In this document: piece after piece, positions 41,475 through 50,104 of the stretch
Layout of the letters: every line of letters begins with the position of its first letter
Position numbering within the stretch: the stretch's first letter is position 1
Assembly: GCA_002839185.1 (NCBI GenBank)
Contig: PGXO01000010.1
Location: 62,001-126,000, forward strand
DNA from: Synergistetes bacterium HGW-Synergistetes-1
GTDB taxonomy: Bacteria; Synergistota; Synergistia; Synergistales; Synergistaceae
Reading direction: 5' to 3'
DNA: 64,000 nt
Program-made: the position numbers and the translations under genes
Notes under the pieces: generated by a model
What the model was told of the DNA's origin: nothing
The model's database searches: none
What the model saw: only the letters and a program-made list of their open reading frames with translations

Positions 41475-42764
41475 ATGAGATACGACATACCATACGGAGA
41501 TAAGAAAGTATTTTTTGAGGCGCCGGAAGGAGCTGTCATATTCGAAGGAAAAATGACCAGTATCCCCGGAATCAAAGATTTGGAAGGTGCACTGATCTCG
41601 GCGCTTGAATCGCCTATCGGAGCCCCCTCACTCAAAGACCTCGCCAGGGACAAAAAAAATATTGTATTTTTGGTCGAGGACAACACACGAAGCACTCCTC
41701 TCCACATCATCATGCCTATCATTACAGATTACCTGAACGAAAACGGTGTTCCGGACAGCGCTATGAGTTTCCTCACAGCTCCCGGAACCCACAGGCTCAT
41801 GACCAACGAAGAAATCCTGGAAAAACTCGGTGCTGAAATGGTAAGGCGTTTCAAAGTGCTACAGCACGACGCCAACGTGAGCGAAGACATGAAGGATCTC
41901 GGAACAGTCCCTGCAGGCGATTATAAGATCCCTGTACACGTAAACAAATACGCATTGGGGGCTGATCTCCTGGTCGGCATCGGCAATATAGTGCCGCACT
42001 GCGACGCCGGTTATTCGGGCGGCGCAAAGATACTTCAGCCGGGAGTCTGTGATTTCGTTACCACATCAGCTACCCACGCGGCGGCAGGCTTCTGCCCTGA
42101 CATTCCCCTAGGAATGGCAGACGGCAATCCATGCCGCATGGGCATGGAAGAGGTGGCAAAGATCGCCGGACTCGCCTTTATCGTCAACACAGTAAAGAAC
42201 TATGAGGGAGAGGTAGCCGGCATTTTTGCAGGAGACTTCATCAAAGCTCACAGAGAGGGAGTAAAGCTTGCGAAAAGATCCTACAGTATAAGTGTGCCGG
42301 AACCTGCAGACATCGTCATCGTAAGCTCTTCACCATCAGATATGGACTATTGGCAGGCCTGTAAAGGTACGACCTGCGCATACTTCGCAGTCAAAAAAGG
42401 CGGAGTAGTGATATTCGCTGCTCCATGCACAGAAGGACTGGCTCACAACCATCCCCGTTTCAGAGAGTGGCTCTCGCTGCCCCTGGACGAGGTCCTCAGA
42501 AGGCTTCTCGCGGCTTCCCCTGAAGATGTGGAAGCTGACATGGTCTCTGCGGTGCTGTCTGTCTGCAACTGCCGGGCCAGGGACAAGGCGAAAATATACT
42601 GCGTCTCTGACGGCCTGACAGGAGAAGATCTTGCCGCGATGCAGTACAAGCCATTCCCCACAGTTCAGGCTGCTCTTGATGAAGCAATGCGCCTGATCCC
42701 CAACGCCACAATAGGCATTATTCCAAAGGGCGGCATTTCACTGCCGGTCCTCGAAAATATATAG
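41475..42764 (+). CDS. larA: LarA-superfamily nickel-dependent 2-hydroxyacid racemase/epimerase
   Basis: A 429-residue protein of the LarA superfamily, which uses a nickel pincer nucleotide to interconvert 2-hydroxyacid stereoisomers by hydride transfer. Visible motifs are VEDNTRSTP, APGTHRLMTNEEI with the conserved His, and SGGAKILQPGV, whose Lys covalently holds the cofactor in characterised LarA. Start ATG 41475 is preferred over 41412, which lies in the operator region. The cofactor genes larBCE are not in the window. Association with aconitase X and a TRAP carrier means the substrate is probably not lactate (inference). Confidence 0.85.
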   Translation: MRYDIPYGDKKVFFEAPEGAVIFEGKMTSIPGIKDLEGALISALESPIGAPSLKDLARDKKNIVFLVEDNTRSTPLHIIMPIITDYLNENGVPDSAMSFLTAPGTHRLMTNEEILEKLGAEMVRRFKVLQHDANVSEDMKDLGTVPAGDYKIPVHVNKYALGADLLVGIGNIVPHCDAGYSGGAKILQPGVCDFVTTSATHAAAGFCPDIPLGMADGNPCRMGMEEVAKIAGLAFIVNTVKNYEGEVAGIFAGDFIKAHREGVKLAKRSYSISVPEPADIVIVSSSPSDMDYWQACKGTTCAYFAVKKGGVVIFAAPCTEGLAHNHPRFREWLSLPLDEVLRRLLAASPEDVEADMVSAVLSVCNCRARDKAKIYCVSDGLTGEDLAAMQYKPFPTVQAALDEAMRLIPNATIGIIPKGGISLPVLENI

Positions 42765-42784
42765 CAAAAGAAAGGCGGCTGACT

Positions 42785-44002
42785 ATGTTTCTTACGGATG
42801 AAGAAAAACGGATACTTGACGGAGCCGAAGGTGCCGGAAAGCAGAAAGCAATGGAAATGCTCTATGCGCTCGGGCTTACCTTCGACGCGGAAAAGCTGAT
42901 CCCGATAAAGCGTGCTCATGTAGCGCTGAGCGGACAGGAGGGCGACACTTACTGGTGCGAGCTCCTTGTAGAAGGTGGCGCTACCTGCGCTGTTCCGCCA
43001 ACGACCAATCCATACTGGAACACTGACTACCTGACCAAATTCTATGACGTAACTAAAGAGGAACTCGACCTGGCTAACCGCACAGGCGAAGCATACCGCA
43101 AGATAGGCGCGATACTGACATACCACTGCGCTCCAGGAGTATGCTCCAACGTACCATTCCTTGGAGAGCACATAGCATTTTCGGAATCAAGCGCGACTCC
43201 CTATGTGAACGGAGCCCTGGGTGCACGCTCAAACCGTGAGTCATCAATAAGCGCGCTTGCTGCCGCAGTAGTCGGAAAGACCCCTTATTACGGATACCAC
43301 CTAGACGAAAACAGGCACGGCGACATTCTTATTGAAGTCGATGCCGAACTCAGCGAATGTTACGACTGGGGCATCCTCGGGCACTGCATCGGAGAGATGG
43401 CAGGATCGCTTGACCCTGTCCTTGTATTCAAAAATAAGGTGCTTCCCTCGCAGGAAGACTTCCTTTACTTCGGAGCCGAGGCCGCGACAAGCGGAGCAGT
43501 CGCAATGTATCACATGGTGGGCATCACGCCTGAGGCATTCACTCTCGAAGCAGCTTTCGGCGGCAAAAAAGTTCCCGCCCCCGCAGCACTTATCACCAAT
43601 AAAACACTGAAGGACCAAGAGACAAAACTTACAGCAGCTACAGGTGACATCAACCTGGTAATGCTTGGCTGCCCTCACTACACATACAGCCAGATCCTCG
43701 AAATCGAAAGGCTCTTCGCCGGAAGGAAGGTCAGCCACAACACCGCCTTCTGGATACTCGCGGAATCCGGTGCCGTAGAGCTTGCCGAGCGTTCCCGACT
43801 CCGCCAGAAGCTGGAGCTTTTGGGAGTCCGCATGGTCGGAAACACCTGCATCGACGAACCCTGCTGGAAATCATTCGAAGGCAGCCTTGGCGTGACAGAC
43901 TCTCCTAAATGCGCATACTACAGGGAGCGCCGCGGACAGCCATTCGCTATCCGCAGGCTTTCAGAGTGTGTCGAGGCAGCAATAAAAGGGAGGCTGGACT
44001 AA
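42785..44002 (+). CDS. Aconitase X, large (catalytic) subunit
   Basis: A 405-residue AcnX/DUF521 protein. TNPYWNTDYLTKF, ILTYHCAPGVCSN, FSESSATPYVNGALGARSNR and the Cys pair in NTCIDEPCW match the family. AcnX enzymes are Fe-S dehydratases; known members act on cis-3-hydroxy-L-proline or mevalonate 5-phosphate. The separate large and small subunits match the two-chain type. The gap to larA is 20 bases and its stop overlaps the small subunit start. The actual substrate is unknown. Confidence 0.88.
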   Translation: MFLTDEEKRILDGAEGAGKQKAMEMLYALGLTFDAEKLIPIKRAHVALSGQEGDTYWCELLVEGGATCAVPPTTNPYWNTDYLTKFYDVTKEELDLANRTGEAYRKIGAILTYHCAPGVCSNVPFLGEHIAFSESSATPYVNGALGARSNRESSISALAAAVVGKTPYYGYHLDENRHGDILIEVDAELSECYDWGILGHCIGEMAGSLDPVLVFKNKVLPSQEDFLYFGAEAATSGAVAMYHMVGITPEAFTLEAAFGGKKVPAPAALITNKTLKDQETKLTAATGDINLVMLGCPHYTYSQILEIERLFAGRKVSHNTAFWILAESGAVELAERSRLRQKLELLGVRMVGNTCIDEPCWKSFEGSLGVTDSPKCAYYRERRGQPFAIRRLSECVEAAIKGRLD

Positions 44003-44430
44003 TGTCTGAGGATATGAAAGTCTATAAGTGCCGCAAGATAGTAAAGGGCAGCGCATGCGGAGAGGCTGTCGTCTCCACTGACGCGATGTGTTTCTACCTG
44101 ACTGACCCAGAGACCGGCATTGTAATAGAAAGAAATCATGCGATACATGGCAAAAGCATCGCCAACAAGATACTGGTACTCAAATCAGGCAAGGGCAGCT
44201 CTGTCGTCCAGGTAGACGGTTTCTACCAGCTGTGGGTCAAAAACAATCTACCTGCCGCAATCATACTCAAGGATACAGAACCTGTCATAGTATCCTCTGC
44301 CGTAATGGTCGGATGTACGATGGTCGACCGCATGGAGTCCGACCCCTATGAAGCCATCGCGGACGGTGACTACGTAGAGGTCGACGCTGACAAGGGTGAG
44401 ATCCGCGTTAGAAAAAATAAGCAAGCATAA
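44002..44430 (+). CDS. Aconitase X, small (swivel) subunit
   Basis: A 142-residue DUF126 protein. KIVKGSACGEAVVSTDAMCF, the TGIVIERNHAIHGKS block and LKSGKGSSVVQVDGFYQLWV are the AcnX swivel-domain hallmarks, with the Ser of GKGSS at the active site. ATG 44002 overlaps the large-subunit TAA (TAATG). The longer open frame from 43909 is only a shadow. Confidence 0.9.
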   Translation: MSEDMKVYKCRKIVKGSACGEAVVSTDAMCFYLTDPETGIVIERNHAIHGKSIANKILVLKSGKGSSVVQVDGFYQLWVKNNLPAAIILKDTEPVIVSSAVMVGCTMVDRMESDPYEAIADGDYVEVDADKGEIRVRKNKQA

Positions 44431-44507
44431 AAATAGGTAGTTACGCCGCAAAAAGGGCGTTTTCTATAATTCTGTAATAAGCAAAAAATTAAAGGGGGAA
44501 ACAGCAA

Positions 44508-45500
44508 ATGAAGAAGTTTTTGTCAGTATTTATGGTTATTTTAGTAGTCGCTGTATTCGCGGGTACCGCTTTCGCGGCTCCGGAATACACTATCAAGGTC
44601 GGTTACATCGGTTCCGATTCGCACCCGACAATGAAGGCAATGAAAGAAGTCTTCGTGAAACAGGTCGAAGAGGGTTCAAAGGGCAAGATCAAGGTCGAGC
44701 TCTATCCCAACGGACAGCTTGGCGGTGACCGTGAGCTTTCAGAAGGAGTACAGATGGGCACGATCCAGATGGCTATCCCCTCTTCGTCCGCGCTCGCAGG
44801 ATTCGACAAGAGGATTCAGGCTCTAGACCTGCCCTATCTCTTCACGTCAAGAAAGACCGCATTTGAAGCAGTAGACGGTATTCTCGGAGAGAAACTTAAC
44901 GGCTACCTGGCTGCCAAAGGCATACTTATTCTCGGCTACCAGGAGAACGGATTCCGCCACGTGACCAACAGCAAGAAACCCATCAAGAGCCCTGCAGACC
45001 TCAAAGGCCTGAAGATCCGTACGATGGAAAACCCGATGCACATCGCATTCTTCAAGGCACTCGGAGCAAACCCTACACCAATGAGCTGGGGCGAACTCTA
45101 CACCGCGCTGCAGCAGGGAACTGTTGATGCACAGGAAAACCCCTATGCAATGATCGACGACGGTAAGTTCTATGAAGTCCAGAAGTTTGTTTCCGAAACA
45201 GGGCACGTCTTCTCCTACGAGATCCTTATCGCAAACAAGAAGTTCATGGAGAAACTCCCCGCAGATCTCAACAAGCTCGTAGTCAAGGCTGCCAAGGACG
45301 CTACAGCAAAACAGCGTCAGCTTATGGAAAAAGAGGAAGGCGCATTCAAGCAAAAAGTAATCAAAGCCGGAATGAAGGCAAACTCCCTCACAACAGAAGA
45401 GAAAAAACCCTTTGTAGAAGCAACAGCGAAGGTCTACCCAATGTTCGAAAAGGATCTCGGCAAGGATCTTATGGAAATAATCAAGAAAGTACAGAAATAA
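44508..45500 (+). CDS. dctP: TRAP transporter substrate-binding protein (DctP family)
   Basis: A 330-residue periplasmic receptor. Signal peptide MKKFLSVFMVILVVAVFAGT ends at AFA. The mature part has VGYIGSDSHPTMKAMKEVF, YPNGQLGGDRELSEGVQMGT, LKGLKIRTMENPMHI with the Arg that binds the carboxylate, and GTVDAQENPYAMI. It captures a carboxylic acid for the TRAP carrier. It follows AcnX by about 80 bases, and a strong hairpin lies after it. Confidence 0.93.
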   Translation: MKKFLSVFMVILVVAVFAGTAFAAPEYTIKVGYIGSDSHPTMKAMKEVFVKQVEEGSKGKIKVELYPNGQLGGDRELSEGVQMGTIQMAIPSSSALAGFDKRIQALDLPYLFTSRKTAFEAVDGILGEKLNGYLAAKGILILGYQENGFRHVTNSKKPIKSPADLKGLKIRTMENPMHIAFFKALGANPTPMSWGELYTALQQGTVDAQENPYAMIDDGKFYEVQKFVSETGHVFSYEILIANKKFMEKLPADLNKLVVKAAKDATAKQRQLMEKEEGAFKQKVIKAGMKANSLTTEEKKPFVEATAKVYPMFEKDLGKDLMEIIKKVQK

Positions 45501-45517
45501 GAGTAAGTTTTGCACCA

Positions 45518-45551
45518 CCGCTTCCGCCCTGCGGGACGGAAGCGGCTTTTT
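45518..45551 (+). terminator. Attenuating hairpin between dctP and dctQ
   Basis: CCGCTTCCG pairs with CGGAAGCGG and is followed by CTTTTT. A partial terminator here would make much more binding protein than membrane subunits, as is common for TRAP operons. Confidence 0.75.
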
Positions 45552-45577
45552 GGCATTAAGAGGGGGTCGAACCTGCA

Positions 45578-46084
45578 ATGACTGTGAGTAAATTCCTTGA
45601 TAATTTTGAAGAGTACTTCTGCGTTTGGACGATGGCCATAATGACAGTTATAGTCTTTATTCAGGTCGTAATGAGATATGTTTTTTCAAACTCGCTCTCG
45701 TGGAGCGAGGAATTGGCCCGTTTCATTTTCCTATGGCTCTCCTGGATCGGCGCCAGCTACGCAGTAAAAGAAAGAAGCCACTTCAGGGTGGAAATGTTTG
45801 CTAATATGATAAAAGGAAAATCACGCATATATTTTGAATATATGATTTTGATAGTATGGTTCGTATTCAGCTTCTTCCTCGCATGGCAGGGAACATTGCT
45901 GCTGATCTTTCTGCAGGAAACAGGCCAGGAATCAGCTGCAATGCAGATACCTATGACATGGCCTTACGCCTCGGTTCCTATTGGATGTGCCATGATGTGT
46001 CTCAGGCTCATCGTTGAACTTTATAAACTCCACAAAAACGGTCTGCCTGTTCCGGCTTTACAGTCAGCAGAGACAGCGAAATAG
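45578..46084 (+). CDS. dctQ: TRAP transporter small permease (DctQ)
   Basis: A 168-residue protein with four predicted helices. FIQVVMRYVFSNSLSWSEEL, ARFIFLWLSWIGASYAVKER and the following SHFRVEM match the DctQ family. It stabilises the large permease in the inner membrane. Confidence 0.93.
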   Translation: MTVSKFLDNFEEYFCVWTMAIMTVIVFIQVVMRYVFSNSLSWSEELARFIFLWLSWIGASYAVKERSHFRVEMFANMIKGKSRIYFEYMILIVWFVFSFFLAWQGTLLLIFLQETGQESAAMQIPMTWPYASVPIGCAMMCLRLIVELYKLHKNGLPVPALQSAETAK

Positions 46085-46095
46085 GGGGCGGGACC

Positions 46096-47376
46096 ATGGA
46101 AGCTGTTATCCTTTTTTCTATCCTGATAATCACCATAGCGTTAAGTATACCTATCGGAATAACTCTCGGACTCGCCACAGGCATCGCGATGTGGCTGACA
46201 TCAGACATCCCTATGATAATGCTGGCACAGAAATCTGTGACAGGTCTGGATTCCTTCCCTCTTCTGGCTATCCCCTTCTTTATCCTCGCTGGGGCCCTGA
46301 TGTGCAACGGAGGCATTTCCCGCCGTCTTGTAGCGCTGGCTGAAAGTCTTGTCGGCTACATCGTCGGAGGCCTTGCTATGGTAACGGTCCTCGCCTGCAT
46401 GTTCTTTGCGGCAATATCGGGATCGGGACCGGCAACTGTCTCGGCCATCGGCTCCTTTATGATCCCATCTATGAAGGAGAGGAAGTACGATGCAGGTTTC
46501 GCAGCTGCGATAACCGCAGCTGCGGGAACGATCGGGGTCATAATCCCCCCGAGCATACCTTTCGTCATCTACTGTGTCGTTGCTCAGTGCTCGATAGGCG
46601 ATATGTTCATTGCCGGCATCATCCCCGGGATCATAATAGGAATTGCCCTGATGTTAGTATGCTACATAACTGCCAGGAAGCGCAATTACAAAACCATGAC
46701 TGATCGTCCAAGGTTCTCTGAGGTCGCCAAAGCCTTTAAAGAATCTTTCTGGGCACTGCTTGTTCCCCTCATTATCCTAGGAGGCATATACGGAGGCATT
46801 TTCACTCCTACGGAAGCAGCTGTCGTCGCAGTTGTGTATTCTGTGGTAATAGGGAAATTCGTTTACCGAGAGCTGGACATGAAGGTCCTCTATGACTGTC
46901 TAAAATCTACAGGGCTCATCAACGGGGCAACTTCGTTCCTCATAGGGCTCTCGATGGCCTTTGCGAGCTATCTTGCGATGGCACAGATACCGGCTAAGAT
47001 AGCTGCATGGCTCACTACTTTCGTTGACAGTCCATTTCTCCTCCTCATGATCATCAACGTTTTTCTTCTTGTCATCGGTTGCTTCGTGGACAACATTGCC
47101 GCAGTCATCATCCTGACGCCTATACTGCTTCCGGTAGTCAAGATGATAGGAATAGACCCGATACACTTTGGGCTCATAATCACCGTCAACCTTGCTTGCG
47201 GCTTTATCTCGCCACCATACGGGATCAACCTCTTCGTTGCATCTGCAATATCCGGGGAGAGCATTGAGAGTATTTCAAGGGAGATCATCCCGGCTTTCGT
47301 TGCAATGGTGGGATGCCTGCTTCTCTTTACATATTTCCCTATCTTCAGCATGGGACTGCTGCAGATGATGAGGTAA
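46096..47376 (+). CDS. dctM: TRAP transporter large permease (DctM)
   Basis: A 426-residue protein with about twelve helices. IPFFILAGALMCNGGISRRL, FAAISGSGPATVSAIGSFMI, AAGTIGVIIPPSIPFVIYC and IILGGIYGGIFTPTEAAVVA are the DctM signature. It carries the sodium-driven transport path. It completes a three-part TRAP system with DctP and DctQ, 11 bases after dctQ. Confidence 0.95.
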   Translation: MEAVILFSILIITIALSIPIGITLGLATGIAMWLTSDIPMIMLAQKSVTGLDSFPLLAIPFFILAGALMCNGGISRRLVALAESLVGYIVGGLAMVTVLACMFFAAISGSGPATVSAIGSFMIPSMKERKYDAGFAAAITAAAGTIGVIIPPSIPFVIYCVVAQCSIGDMFIAGIIPGIIIGIALMLVCYITARKRNYKTMTDRPRFSEVAKAFKESFWALLVPLIILGGIYGGIFTPTEAAVVAVVYSVVIGKFVYRELDMKVLYDCLKSTGLINGATSFLIGLSMAFASYLAMAQIPAKIAAWLTTFVDSPFLLLMIINVFLLVIGCFVDNIAAVIILTPILLPVVKMIGIDPIHFGLIITVNLACGFISPPYGINLFVASAISGESIESISREIIPAFVAMVGCLLLFTYFPIFSMGLLQMMR

Positions 47377-47397
47377 TAAAGCTCACTTCACTATCGC

Positions 47398-47436
47398 AAA
47401 AAGCGGCTGACGTATATATGCGTCAGCCGCTTTTAC
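47398..47436 (+). terminator. Terminator of the larA-acnX-TRAP operon
   Basis: AAAAGCGGCTGACG pairs with CGTCAGCCGCTTTT around a ten-base loop. Confidence 0.85.
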
Positions 47437-47610
47437 TTTGAAACTCAGTCTATCGGTAGCAAAAATATCATTTTATCTCAATTATCCGGTTCTGTTTTTC
47501 CTGATGCATTAGCTTATAATGAGGCAGCTCAGCCTTTTGCTTTAAGATCCCGATTTCTAGATCTGTAAAAAAATGATATATTAAAGCGGTATCAGGCAGG
47601 AGATGATAAG

Positions 47611-48381
47611 ATGCGCCCGATCCTCTTTGAATACAGTTTTATAACTGTCAGGACCAGTTATGTTTTTTGGTTTGCGGCCGTCTCCCTTTTCATGTACTGG
47701 ACACGCTCCCGAGCCGTAAGCAAGTATGGCCTGGATCACAACAGAACGACGGATGCGATAGTGTGGACTTTTTTTGCAGCCGCCGCAGGTGCTCTCTTTT
47801 TTGACTTTTTTGGCAAAGCCGTCCTGCTTTTTACAAATGACCCATCATTCAGAGGCTTCTTCCCTGCCGAGCTCTCCTCTTCCGGCGGGATATTATTCGG
47901 CGGCCTTGCCGGCATATATAAATCCTACAGGGAAAAACTGCGATGGAATGATTTTGCAGATGCTGCGATGATACCTGCGGCAGCCGCAATAGCCGTGTGG
48001 AGGCTGGGATGCTTTTCCGACGGATGCTGCCGCGGGATCGGCCTCGACAACTCGCCGCTGCCTTGGTTTGCCGTGCATTATCCAGATGATCCTACTTCCA
48101 TTTTCCGATACCCATATCCTTTGATCGAATCAGCCTTCATGCTGGCGCTGATGCTGTTTCTGACTGCGGCTGAAAAGATCTTTTTAAAAAAGAGGGCGCG
48201 TGGACATACACTGCTTACTCCTCTCTTCATACTTGCTTACGGTGCTTTTCGTCTTTTGACCGACCCGATAAGAGAAGCGGGACTAAGAAACGGGGGACTG
48301 CTGATCTTTGCCGTCTTCGTCCTCGTAGGAACTCTGGCATCTCTCTTAACGATATACAGGTCCGTTCACCCGGATAAATAA
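47611..48381 (+). CDS. lgt: Prolipoprotein diacylglyceryl transferase
   Basis: A 256-residue inner-membrane protein of the Lgt family, which adds diacylglycerol to the lipobox Cys of lipoproteins. SSSGGILFGGLAGIY corresponds to the GG motif. WRLGCFSDGCCRGIG is the Lgt signature with its catalytic region, and GAFRLLTDPIRE closes it. About seven helices are expected. GCAGGAGATGATAAG precedes the ATG. It is just upstream of the type II secretion genes, where GspD is a possible lipoprotein. Confidence 0.85.
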   Translation: MRPILFEYSFITVRTSYVFWFAAVSLFMYWTRSRAVSKYGLDHNRTTDAIVWTFFAAAAGALFFDFFGKAVLLFTNDPSFRGFFPAELSSSGGILFGGLAGIYKSYREKLRWNDFADAAMIPAAAAIAVWRLGCFSDGCCRGIGLDNSPLPWFAVHYPDDPTSIFRYPYPLIESAFMLALMLFLTAAEKIFLKKRARGHTLLTPLFILAYGAFRLLTDPIREAGLRNGGLLIFAVFVLVGTLASLLTIYRSVHPDK

Positions 48382-48519
48382 AAGATCCGCCTCAAGCCAG
48401 GAACACCCGGAACATTTCTGATCCTGACGTTATTTTTAATTTCAGCCTGATGCTGTATATTATGTAACAGTATTTTCTGTCCGGAACAATTTCTAAAAGA
48501 CCGCTGAGGATCTTATACA

Positions 48520-49200
48520 ATGTTTGTCTCAGAAGATAGGGGAAGTGCTTCAGTATCTAACATGAGAAAACAGAAGGGCTTCACATTAATAGAAATACTC
48601 CTCGCAGTCGGGCTGGTCGGCATTATTGCTGTCGCTGCCCTGGCTCCGCTCGTGTTTACTGTGCAGTCCCTTGAGACCGTTCAGAAGGACTGGGGAAAAA
48701 ACATGAAAGCGATGGGAGCTGCCGACAGGATATTTTACGACACAAGAAATTTTGCCGTGAGCGATTCTTTCCCGATTTTTCGGACTGTACATAAGGATGG
48801 ACTGATTGTCGGAGAGGATGACAGGCTCCTTGTCTGGTCGGCTGCTCCTGTTAAAGAGAACAAAGCGCCGGGGCTCATAGTTTATAAGATAGTATCTTCA
48901 TCAAGCCTCAATAAGTATGAACCGGGACTCTACCGATGGGAGATACCAGGATGGAGATCTGCGGCAAAGGGTTCCAACAAAGAGGAGGGGCCTACTGCTT
49001 TGGATACTGACAGCCTGAAACCTGAAGATGGCAAAATGGTGCTCAAAGATGCAGAGGGGCTAAAACTCTCCGTCTGGTCAGGTGAGTCATGGTCCGATGA
49101 ATATACAGGGGATCTCCCGAAAGCCATGAGGGTAACGATAACACTAAACGGAAGAAAGCAAGTTTATGAAGATTCACTCCCGACGATCCTCAAAGAATAA
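48520..49200 (+). CDS. gspJ: Type II secretion minor pseudopilin, GspJ-like
   Basis: A 226-residue prepilin-like protein. Leader cleavage is expected at KG^FTLIEILLAVGLVG, followed by a hydrophobic helix. The C-terminal beta region (SVWSGESWSDEYTG) resembles GspJ. ATG 48520 is followed by a 19-residue leader; GAGGAT lies eight bases before it. ATG 48562 would give a short leader of five residues but lacks a clear ribosome site. It overlaps gspK by 35 bases. Confidence 0.72.
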   Translation: MFVSEDRGSASVSNMRKQKGFTLIEILLAVGLVGIIAVAALAPLVFTVQSLETVQKDWGKNMKAMGAADRIFYDTRNFAVSDSFPIFRTVHKDGLIVGEDDRLLVWSAAPVKENKAPGLIVYKIVSSSSLNKYEPGLYRWEIPGWRSAAKGSNKEEGPTALDTDSLKPEDGKMVLKDAEGLKLSVWSGESWSDEYTGDLPKAMRVTITLNGRKQVYEDSLPTILKE

Positions 49201-50095
49201 GGGATTCATCCTTATATCCGTAATGATATCAGTCACGTTGCTGCTTACTGCTGCGACAGCATTTTCGTGGTACGCAAGGACTGAGATGAAAAGGGCGGAG
49301 GCGGTAAGCTTCATAGCCAGAAGCAGGAGCATTGCTGAGATCGCCTGCAAGTATGCATCAAAAAAGATTGCGGAGGATAATAACGGATATGACAGCCGAT
49401 CTGAGCCCCTTTACGCTTATAATGGTGTATTGAGGTCGGAGATAGATGGTTTCAGTGTAGAAGTTGCCATTGAGCCTCTTGATGACAGGATCCCTATAAA
49501 CGGTATTTTGCTGCCGGATAAGGTCACCATAAGGTCTGAGTACTCCGACGCATGGGATAGGATATGGGAGAATGTGGGTTTCCCCTGGCTTTCCGCGGTA
49601 GTTTTGGATTTCATTGACTCCGACAGCAGCCAAAAGCTGGAAGGAAGCGAAAGGGATACAAGCATCAACCGCGAACTGAGCGATCTTGCCGAGCTCAGAC
49701 TGATAAATGAGATAGACGATGGGGTGCTGTGGGGTACAAAGGACATCCCCGTAGGACTGGCAGGATATCTTACCGTTTACGGAAAAGAAAAGGTCAATAT
49801 CAACACCGCTTCGCCACAGGTGATAGCAATAATGGACGAGAAGATCGACATTGCCCAGGCTCGGAATTTTGCCGCGTTAAGGATGATGTATCCTATAAGA
49901 AGCCTGGATGATATGAAAAAGATTCCTAACATTCCTGTGGAAGTCATTACAAAGCTTTCTAATGTTATCGCTTTTGAAAGCTCTTATTTTCGTCTGAATA
50001 TCAATGTATCATATGGAAATGATAAGGAAAGGAATTTCAGGATCATACTAAAACGGGGAAACGAATCTTGCAGCGTGGTGCGATGGGAGGAATAG
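49166..50095 (+). CDS. gspK: Type II secretion minor pseudopilin GspK
   Basis: A 309-residue protein with the pseudopilin start NKG^FILISVMISVTLLLTAA. The saposin-like inserted domain follows, with LDFIDSDSSQ, and the family mark VNINTASPQVI and ALRMMYPIRSLDDM. GspK caps the pseudopilus tip together with GspI and GspJ. It follows gspJ in the usual order. Confidence 0.88.
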   Translation: MKIHSRRSSKNKGFILISVMISVTLLLTAATAFSWYARTEMKRAEAVSFIARSRSIAEIACKYASKKIAEDNNGYDSRSEPLYAYNGVLRSEIDGFSVEVAIEPLDDRIPINGILLPDKVTIRSEYSDAWDRIWENVGFPWLSAVVLDFIDSDSSQKLEGSERDTSINRELSDLAELRLINEIDDGVLWGTKDIPVGLAGYLTVYGKEKVNINTASPQVIAIMDEKIDIAQARNFAALRMMYPIRSLDDMKKIPNIPVEVITKLSNVIAFESSYFRLNINVSYGNDKERNFRIILKRGNESCSVVRWEE

Positions 50096-50104
50096 GCAAG
50101 GCAG

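Noticed and set aside
44443-44470. Terminator between the AcnX small subunit and dctP
   Set aside because: ACGCC/GGCGT gives only a five-pair stem; too weak to call, though it could attenuate.
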